The translations under genes and the position numbers were made by a program. A stretch of DNA of 64,000 nt, taken from positions 124,001 through 188,000 of the forward strand of contig JAVTVY010045494.1 in NCBI GenBank assembly GCA_036873755.1, written 5' to 3'. Of this stretch, positions 58,624-64,000 are shown in pieces (position 1 is the first letter of the stretch; every line of letters starts with the position of its first letter). The notes under the pieces were generated by a model. It did no database searches, had not been told where the DNA came from, and worked only from the letters and a program-made list of their open reading frames with translations. The DNA comes from Hanleya hanleyi (taxonomy: Eukaryota; Mollusca; Polyplacophora; Lepidopleurida; Hanleyidae).

Positions 58624-58633
58624 CTATTTATAG
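58624..58633 (-). promoter_or_regulatory. TATA box of RING gene 1
   Basis: Minus strand CTATAAATAG within GACTATAAATAGCG, the same 14 bases as at the RING gene 2 promoter. Confidence 0.85.
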
Positions 58634-58646
58634 TCTAGTCGGATGG

Positions 58647-58858
58647 GGTGGAAGGTGGGTACAAAATGACGGCCATCCACAGGCCGCCATCTTGTTTTCC
58701 TCTCCCACACCGGTGTCAGTCAGTGCAAGATAGGCTGGCCCACTGTATAGTGATTGGGAGGTGGGTACAAAATGGCGGCCATCCACAGGCCGCCATCTTG
58801 TATGCATCTCCCACACCGGTGTCAGTCAGTGCAAGATATGCTGGCCCACTGTATAGTG
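58647..58858. repeat. two 106-bp tandem repeats in the RING gene 1 promoter
   Basis: Copies 58647-58752 and 58753-58858 each carry GGTGGGTACAAAATG(A/G)CGG, the mirrored GGCCGCCATCTTG, TCTCCCACACCGGTGTCAGT and GCACAGTGGG-type ends (CCCACTGTATAGTG). The GGTGGGTACAA plus ATGGCGGC pairing is the same module as in the CARD gene promoter, implying shared control. Confidence 0.9.
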
Positions 58859-59321
58859 CTGTGTTACCCTTGTCCCAGCATTAAAATTTCCTATTATTTT
58901 TCGATAAAACCCGTTACAATTTTCAGGGAATTATTAGAAGACTGTAACCCATAGTCTACACGTATTTTTTAGTCAGGAAAATCAATTGATTTCCAATGTA
59001 CCTGGTGTTTCATACTACCGTACACTAACTTTATGGGTTTAAAATCACTAAAAATTAATAAAATAACGGTATAGTGTAGCGTTAGACTGTTAATTTTTTT
59101 TAACTACTATACACTGAATTGCCGGAGTGCAACTTGCAATAAAATTATAGGTGCGCTGACAGTTATTGTAAAATGACAGCCGTTTAAAATTTTAAAAGAA
59201 ACACAGATTGTCAGCGTCGTAAAATATATATCACACAGCTAGAGTGCTCTCGCTACGGTCCGCGTATTAGACTATAAATAGCGCAGTATTTTTTTAATTA
59301 TTCACAATTAAGTACGCAGTC
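58859..59321. promoter_or_regulatory. divergent promoter region between the RING genes
   Basis: About 460 bp of AT-rich sequence ending in the RING gene 2 TATA box, TATAAATA at 59273-59280. Predicted transcript start is about 59303, giving a leader near 20 nt. The YY1-like modules lie only on the RING gene 1 side. Confidence 0.6.
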
Positions 59322-60125
59322 ATGGAGTCACTACCGCTGACTGAAATCAAGGATATTGATACATCCGACTTGTTCACCAATGATGAAAATCAAGTACAAC
59401 TCTACGGCAATATCATTAATTTGGTAGATGACCAACCCTGGATAAATGATATAATGGAAGAATTATTTCCACTACCTCCACCCGGGAACCAGCCTGCCTC
59501 AACTTCAGCCATACCGGATGTTACCCCAGACGTATACGAATGTTTTGACGAGATAGACTGCAACTTAGAAAGGATGTTGAAACCACAACAAGCTAAAGAA
59601 AAAGACGAAACGGCACAAGATGGACCCGACGAAACAGAGGGAAGCCATGGAACCCATGCTACAGAAGAAAGACCAGATGACAAGGCAGAGAACAGAGAAC
59701 ATTTAACAAAGAAGAAGAGGGTAGATGCAAGAAAAAACAGAAAAGATGTCAGGATGAATAGAAATAGACAACAGGAGAGGAAAGACAGAAAAGATACAAG
59801 GTCCAAGAGAGAGAGGAAAATAACCCCCAAAAAAATCTACGACGAGGTGTATTATGTTTGGGCGATCACAACTTCAACATTGGGATGTAACACAGAACGT
59901 CAAAGCGATTTATATTTACCTTGCGTGGAATGTAGTAACCAGTTTGCAAAATTTGCCATAGCTCCTTGCGGTCACCAGGCATTATGTCAAGTCTGCATCC
60001 ATCGCCGGGCGCAAATACCTACCTGTGCAGAGGCCAACAGACCCCAACCGTGTGAATTATTACCTTTGACCTGTACCGTCTGCGCTGATAGAAGAGAACG
60101 ACTACAGACCTCCTCAACGATGTAA
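59322..60125 (+). CDS. RING-finger protein 2 with basic region
   Basis: 267 residues from ATG 59322. The N-terminal 120 residues are acidic and proline-containing (DDQPWINDIMEELFPLPPP), resembling an activation domain in composition. Residues 130-170 are strongly basic (KKKRVDARKNRKD and on), a probable nuclear or nucleic-acid-binding segment. The C-terminal RING has ligands at Cys201, Cys204, Cys216, His218, Cys222, Cys225, Cys251, Cys254. The 25-residue gap between Cys225 and Cys251 matches RING protein 1, so the two are diverged paralogues placed head to head. A ubiquitin ligase acting in the nucleus is a reasonable inference. TATA 49 bp upstream and a histone-type stem-loop 27 nt after the stop frame a very short transcript. 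Confidence 0.85.
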   Translation: MESLPLTEIKDIDTSDLFTNDENQVQLYGNIINLVDDQPWINDIMEELFPLPPPGNQPASTSAIPDVTPDVYECFDEIDCNLERMLKPQQAKEKDETAQDGPDETEGSHGTHATEERPDDKAENREHLTKKKRVDARKNRKDVRMNRNRQQERKDRKDTRSKRERKITPKKIYDEVYYVWAITTSTLGCNTERQSDLYLPCVECSNQFAKFAIAPCGHQALCQVCIHRRAQIPTCAEANRPQPCELLPLTCTVCADRRERLQTSSTM

Positions 60126-60151
60126 TGCCTTATTACATATCAAAAAAAAAA

Positions 60152-60167
60152 CGTCCTTTTCAGGGCG
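60152..60167 (+). terminator. histone-type 3' stem-loop of RING gene 2
   Basis: CGTCCT-TTTC-AGGGCG: 6-bp stem with one G-U pair, UUUC loop, A-rich 5' flank. ATCTTTTCCGAAAGAGAAC follows, closely matching the downstream box of RING gene 1. Confidence 0.83.
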
Positions 60168-60445
60168 CACTATCTTTTCCGAAAGAGAACTGCTAATCAC
60201 GCACAAAAAAATTAAACACGAGATCCCACACCTATAGCCCCTGTGTTCGTTCAAATAAATTCCCGTTATTTATTCGGGCTATTATTTTATCAAAATAAAT
60301 TCCTCCCGATTATTTATTCGGGGTTAGTAACATGTCCCGGTTCAAAAATTGGAGTCCGTTATCGCGCGGACTGTGTATTAATTAAATTAATTAATGGGGA
60401 GAGAGAAAAGAAAAAAAATCCTGTGTTTTATATATGAGAGAGATT

Positions 60446-60461
60446 AGTCCTGACAAGGACC
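60446..60461 (-). terminator. orphan degenerate histone-type stem-loop
   Basis: Minus strand GGTCCT-TGTC-AGGACT, preceded by ATATCAAA as at RING gene 1 (TATCAAA before its stem). The loop is non-standard and the downstream purine box is poor. No gene ends here, so it may mark a deleted paralogue. Confidence 0.45.
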
Positions 60462-60592
60462 TTTGATATAGGACAGGGATTGTTTTTTTTTGATGTAGTT
60501 TGCTAATAATAAAAAAAAGGGGTAATGTAGGACATCTGTGCTTTTGAAATTAATGTGCCAGTTAGAAGCTTCCTCTCTCGGAAGGAATTGTT

Positions 60593-60608
60593 CGCCCTTA
60601 AAAGGGCG
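60593..60608 (-). terminator. histone-type 3' stem-loop of the acidic orphan gene
   Basis: Minus strand CGCCCT-TTTA-AGGGCG: perfect 6-bp stem, UUUA loop, 43 nt past the stop. CTTCCGAGAGAGGAAG follows, in line with the other two downstream boxes. Confidence 0.83.
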
Positions 60609-60650
60609 TTTATTATTTTTTAACCCTGTTTTTATTCAGGAGGGAGTAGC

Positions 60651-61256
60651 TTACTTCCCTGTAGTCCGGCCACTCACCGAGAAGTATTGGTAAGGGCTGA
60701 TGCCATCTTCATCATTCACGTCGGGGGTCAGGGAGTGCCCATTGATGAAGATGGCAGCAGCCATCGTGGGGGGAGGTTGTTCAAACACGATTAATGGTGT
60801 CTCGTCGTCGTCCAGGCAGGAGGGCAGGTCTTCAAGCGGGAAGGCTGGTGGTATTTCCTCCTCCTCCTCCTGCCGGGGCGCTGTGCTGGTCGGTGACGCT
60901 GGGTGTGGCGGTGTTCTGTGTGCTCCATCCAAGAAGATTTCTTCGCACGCCAAATTTTCAAACCGATGTTCCGGCGCTGTTGTTGCTGGAGGAGGGCTGG
61001 GATGCATGGCTTCCATGACTTGATGTAAACGGTTGAACCAGCCCTCCTCGCCGATGGTGGAATGTGCGGCGTTCAACAGCGCCCTCACATTGTTGGATGT
61101 AGTATTGGCCCCTTCTTCTTCATTTGTCAGCGTGGCTGCCCATCCTCGAAATTCATCTCGCCAAAATCTTCTCACATACTGCTTCATTATTATTGTTTTT
61201 CTCCTCGATAGCTGGGTGCGGGTGGTAGACATTTTTGCTGCTGCGGCTGGTTTCAT
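60651..61256 (-). CDS. acidic orphan protein
   Basis: 201 residues from ATG 61256. The longer open frame to 61403 would place the TATA box inside the coding region, so I prefer the shorter start (ATG 61232 is also possible). I do not recognise the family. Residues 1-40 are basic with an RRK cluster and an aromatic FWRDEFRGW patch; 44-85 look helical; 87-165 are rich in Pro, Thr and Glu with a run of six acidic residues; the tail 166-201 ends IFINGHSLTPDVNDEDG and on. A small nuclear regulator is possible. It shares the histone-type 3' end with the RING genes. Confidence 0.7.
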   Translation of the reverse strand: MKPAAAAKMSTTRTQLSRRKTIIMKQYVRRFWRDEFRGWAATLTNEEEGANTTSNNVRALLNAAHSTIGEEGWFNRLHQVMEAMHPSPPPATTAPEHRFENLACEEIFLDGAHRTPPHPASPTSTAPRQEEEEEIPPAFPLEDLPSCLDDDETPLIVFEQPPPTMAAAIFINGHSLTPDVNDEDGISPYQYFSVSGRTTGK

Positions 61257-61302
61257 GTTGGCAGTGAAAATTTTCGCAATGGGCCCGATGAAGCTGGCCG
61301 CG

Positions 61303-61313
61303 ATATATATAGA
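61303..61313 (-). promoter_or_regulatory. TATA box of the acidic orphan gene
   Basis: Minus strand CTATATATATC, about 50 bp before ATG 61256; predicted leader about 20 nt. Confidence 0.6.
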
Positions 61314-61403
61314 CAAAGCGCGGACGTGTGCGACGCCGTGTACCCTGTATATTTTTCCGGAGAATTGGTGTGTGTTTCTTTCTGAATTATAAACGGCTGT
61401 CAT

Positions 61404-62285
61404 TTACAATCATGGTCAGCCCCCGTAGAATTTTTAGTTCCAATTGAACTCAGATAAATCAGGGAATAGTATTAAAAATTTCAGCCGTCTAGCCCTTGAC
61501 TACGCCATGATTTTATAATTTTTAGCGAGTTTTCGAGACGTAATGTTCAAGTACGAAAGTACGGAAAAACCTGTACATTAAAAATAAATTAATTTTCTGG
61601 ATTAAAAATATATGAAGCCTATCACTTATCACCCTATACTAGTGCCCTGAAAATTCCAGCCCGTTTCTCCAAAGAGAACTCTAGAAAATGAAGAAAACAT
61701 AGCCTTCGTTTACGGCAAGAAAACACAATCTACGCAGTTGCCGAGTCAATTTTGATGTCAAAACAGAGTTGCGGCCCCTTTCTTATAGAGGTTAAAATGC
61801 AAAAGCGCATTTTACCAATTCATGCTATTTCGTAATTTATTAAATGTGTTTGTCGTATGAATTACATTGTTTTATTAAGCTAGCATTATGAAAAGGATGT
61901 GGGCTACCTATTTCAGTAATTGTTTCAGTGAATTAACGGTTCCTTAAATTTATAAGCTGTGTCATGCGTACTAGGGGTACACACTTTATCATTTAAAAAA
62001 ACCCTTCACGTACGTATAGCCTCTATTACCTATATAGTATGGCTTTGCAAGCATCGGGTTTGGCTATCTCACAGCCCTATGGATTGTTCAGGTAATTATC
62101 AGGACTTGATATTCTGGCTCAGCAATGATATAAATTTATTTTTATCATATTATTAGTCAAGAATATTAATTTATGCACTCTGGGAGCGTCTACAAAAATA
62201 ATTGCATTGTTAATTTAATTATTTTCTCAGGGTATGATTTTTTTTATTGACAATTTTTACAATGAAAATTTAGCAAGAATCGGTC
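61404..62285. other. AT-rich spacer between gene groups
   Basis: No gene supported. It separates the minus-strand acidic gene from the plus-strand PC4-like/integrase group. It would be a natural place for regulatory sites, but none is clear. Confidence 0.5.
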
Positions 62286-62294
62286 TATATAAAT
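62286..62294 (+). promoter_or_regulatory. TATA box of PC4-like repeat gene 1
   Basis: TATATAAAT, 43 bp before ATG 62329; predicted leader only about 12 nt. Confidence 0.7.
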
Positions 62295-62328
62295 TTTTGT
62301 CTGGCTAGTATTTTTGTCATTCATCATT

Positions 62329-63027
62329 ATGGCAGCACCGGGCAAGGAGCTCGCGTTCTTTCAAGTAACGTCGGATGTGATTCTTATCGTGTATCATCAT
62401 GAATTGCACCTTATCAAGGAACATCCTGAAGAAGTGAATTTATGTTTAAGCCTTGCCGGGTGGACGCTATTGACACGTATGTTACAGGGCAAAGAACCCG
62501 AAGTAGATTTTATGCATGTCGGCGTCGGTGTCTACCTGCGGAGTGGTAGAGAGGATTCTTTTTTTCCGCGGTTAGAACAGTGTGGGGGTAGCGCTATTGT
62601 ACTTTGGCCAGCATTATGGCAGGCGCTGAAAGCTATTATTACGGAAGTTCATGATCTACTGTACCCTGAATCGAATTCGATCGTTACCCGTACGCTGACC
62701 CCGGATTGTACCTTATTATTATATCCCGGGCGCGTCGAGCTTATTGATGACGATACCCGATGTTGGTGCACGCCAGAACCGGCGCGTGTGTCTTTAACCT
62801 CGGAAGGCTGGAATACCTTGAAACGTGTGTTATTCGGTCATCTCGATGGAGATAGTATACACCTGTGTGGCGATGTATACATTTTTCGGGGACCTTATTT
62901 TGCCCGACTTATCTGTCTCAAGCGAGGAGGATTTACTCTGGATCCCGATTTATGGACGGCTTTGCAACAAATAGTTCCCGTGGTGGATAAAGTACTCGCT
63001 CCACACGAGCCGCCTCTCACAGAATAG
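62329..63027 (+). CDS. protein of four PC4-like repeats
   Basis: 232 residues from ATG 62329; the five codons before it begin with TTG and are not needed. Four repeats are visible (about 9-52, 58-112, 121-169, 175-224). Each has two or three beta strands with alternating hydrophobics, then a helix with a key Trp: LAGWTLL, PALWQAL, SEGWNTL, PDLWTAL. Repeats 3-4 align with the whole of the next protein (HLDGDSIHLCGDVYIF against ELDGHLIHMDNAIYVY). The pattern recalls the PC4/p15 single-strand-binding fold also present in the CARD fusion. DNA binding for transcription or replication is plausible, though the basic strand residues of true PC4 are scarce. Confidence 0.7.
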   Translation: MAAPGKELAFFQVTSDVILIVYHHELHLIKEHPEEVNLCLSLAGWTLLTRMLQGKEPEVDFMHVGVGVYLRSGREDSFFPRLEQCGGSAIVLWPALWQALKAIITEVHDLLYPESNSIVTRTLTPDCTLLLYPGRVELIDDDTRCWCTPEPARVSLTSEGWNTLKRVLFGHLDGDSIHLCGDVYIFRGPYFARLICLKRGGFTLDPDLWTALQQIVPVVDKVLAPHEPPLTE

Positions 63028-63037
63028 GTCCTGACCC

Positions 63038-63045
63038 TATAAATA
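63038..63045 (+). promoter_or_regulatory. TATA box of PC4-like repeat gene 2
   Basis: TATAAATA only 11 bp after the previous stop; predicted start about 63068. Confidence 0.75.
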
Positions 63046-63097
63046 CAGGGGATGAGACAGAGTGTGTATCATTCTTCGTTCGACATTTAGAGCAAGC

Positions 63098-63640
63098 ATG
63101 TCACTACGAGCTATCCTCCCCCTTACACCTTACCAGGTGGGATTATACGTTTATCAAGATTATGTCACCCTAGTGGAAGATGGTGGCGCGGATTACTGGG
63201 CACGCGCTGAGACTTTATCCAATACGGTGACACTACAGCGTGATGGATGGACTAAGTTTAAACGGGTGTTGAGCGGTGAATTGGACGGACATCTCATCCA
63301 CATGGACAATGCCATTTATGTATACCGTACTTCTCTCTTCCCATGGGTGGGTCGCTACCAAGACCATGCGCGAAGTATGCTCTTAACTCCCACTCTGTGG
63401 TCAGCCTTGGAGAAAATAGTGCCTATTGTCGACCAGTTATTTACACCGGACGATCGAACACCCGACCAGTTAGCATGGGCTCGTGCTATGGAAGACGCGC
63501 TAGCTGAACCGCATGAAAAACTACAGGATACTACTACTACAGCCGCCGAGGAAAATCCTATATCTAGAGAATGCCCAGAGGCTAGAGTATCAGTGTCACC
63601 CGATGAAGAGAACAACACACATGACGATCCAGAACGATGA
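63098..63640 (+). CDS. protein of two PC4-like repeats with acidic tail
   Basis: 180 residues from ATG 63098 (the earlier in-frame start is GTG). Repeats at 9-60 (RDGWTKFKRVL) and 66-115 (TPTLWSALEKI) match repeats 3 and 4 of the preceding protein, so the genes arose by duplication. Residues 116-180 are acidic and probably disordered. The stop TGA at 63638-63640 overlaps the ATG of the integrase frame (ATGA). A paired DNA- or protein-binding role with its neighbour is inferred. Confidence 0.7.
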   Translation: MSLRAILPLTPYQVGLYVYQDYVTLVEDGGADYWARAETLSNTVTLQRDGWTKFKRVLSGELDGHLIHMDNAIYVYRTSLFPWVGRYQDHARSMLLTPTLWSALEKIVPIVDQLFTPDDRTPDQLAWARAMEDALAEPHEKLQDTTTTAAEENPISRECPEARVSVSPDEENNTHDDPER

Positions 63641-64000
63641 AGGGAAATAAGAAGACCGTGATGCGGCGGCGGTCGGGAAAAAAGGAGAAGTCTACAGTGA
63701 TTAACAAGGTGTTAAGCGAATTGTATTACAATCCGACGAGTCCAGCTGCCTATAGCGCTGTGGGGGCGCTAGCTCGAGCGGCCCATTCTCAAGGCATTAG
63801 TCGAACTCAAGTTCGAGACTGGTTAAAAACTCAAGACACCTATAGTCTACATCGAGCTGCCCGACGTCATTTTCGCCGTAACCGGGTGATCGTCGGCGGT
63901 ATAGACGCGCAATGGCAGGCGGATTTAGTGGACATGAGTCGATTTGCACCTGACAATGATGGACATCGATACATATTGACCTGTATTGATATTCTATCCA
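63637..64000 (+). CDS. Polinton/Maverick-type integrase, N-terminal part
   Basis: 121 residues are in view, open to the window end. The first ATG is 63637, in a 4-bp overlap with the previous stop; ATG 63661 is the alternative. After a basic N-terminus come SELYYNPTSPAAYSAVGAL and ISRTQVRDWLKTQDTYSLH, then the linker FRRNRVIVGGID and the rve core QWQADLVDMSRFA, whose Asp96 is the first acid of the DDE triad, and ILTCIDILS. This arrangement is typical of Polinton/adintovirus integrases, which join element DNA to the host genome. The remaining acids and any chromodomain lie beyond the window. No separate TATA box is visible. Confidence 0.9.
   Translation, partial: MKGNKKTVMRRRSGKKEKSTVINKVLSELYYNPTSPAAYSAVGALARAAHSQGISRTQVRDWLKTQDTYSLHRAARRHFRRNRVIVGGIDAQWQADLVDMSRFAPDNDGHRYILTCIDILS

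Larger units (their letters stand above)
54193..64000. mobile_element. Polinton/Maverick (adintovirus-like) element, left arm, incomplete
   Basis: Seven intact, intronless genes are packed into under 10 kb. Leaders are generally short, six genes have a TATA box near the start, and one gene overlaps the next. The window ends inside an integrase that matches the Polinton class. The B-family polymerase, packaging ATPase, protease and capsid genes expected of this class are not in view and should lie to the right if the element is complete. The genes seen are accessory: CARD, RING and PC4-like proteins. The left limit is approximate. All frames are open, so the copy may be young. Confidence 0.75.

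Noticed and set aside
60700..61392. Frames on the plus strand opposite the acidic orphan gene
   Set aside because: They mirror its biased codons and have no promoter, start context or 3' signal.
61257..61403. N-terminal extension of the acidic orphan protein
   Set aside because: It would place the CTATATATATC box inside the coding region; the compact promoter pattern of neighbouring genes favours ATG 61256.

Overview
The window reads as animal nuclear DNA, most likely from a marine lophotrochozoan and probably a mollusc. The clues are AT-rich intergenic sequence with very few genes, many dispersed repeats, a tRNA-headed SINE ending in a (TCAC)n tail after a CGTTAAACCC block, frequent TACATGTA words, and one intronless biogenic-amine GPCR. 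The species is an inference; no marker gene settles it.

Region 1 (1-20.4 kb) is a graveyard of mobile elements. A LINE ORF1 fragment (+) lies at 3.9-4.8 kb. A decayed L1-like ORF2 on the minus strand (9.28-5.15 kb) is interrupted by a dispersed repeat (family A). A second decayed ORF2 lies on the plus strand (11.89-15.63 kb). Further family A copies and a partial duplication (18.1/20.0 kb) follow. Region 2 (21.15-22.2 kb) holds the only confident host gene, a single-exon class A amine receptor.

Region 3 (22.3-53.3 kb) has no confident gene. It contains a 1.24-kb element with about 275-bp terminal inverted repeats, a piggyBac-like MITE family (TTAA target sites, four copies), a 1.65-kb block of imperfect repeats, a 6.5-kb element with Harbinger-like ends inserted in one of the MITEs, a decayed zinc-finger-like stretch, a 43-bp satellite of about 39 copies, a 1.2-kb TIR element and a SINE with a perfect 12-bp target duplication.

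Region 4 (about 54.2-64 kb, running off the end) is different in kind: dense, intronless, TATA-driven genes on both strands. At the right edge is the N-terminal part of a Polinton/Maverick-type (adintovirus-type) integrase. Before it lie two paralogous proteins made of PC4-like repeats, an acidic orphan protein, two divergently transcribed RING paralogues, and a fusion of CARD, AT-hook and two PC4-like domains. I read this as one arm of an endogenous Polinton/adintovirus-like element whose accessory genes point to control of host transcription, ubiquitination and apoptosis.

The most unusual signal is that both RING genes and the acidic orphan end in a 6-bp stem, UUUC or UUUA tetraloop and a purine-rich downstream box, which is the architecture of replication-dependent histone mRNA 3' ends. 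A fourth, orphan copy also survives. The CARD gene instead has an AATAAA signal and a promoter packed with 36-bp perfect palindromes and YY1-, NRF1- and CRE-like sites. Together this suggests an element with an S-phase-linked gene class and a separately controlled gene class.
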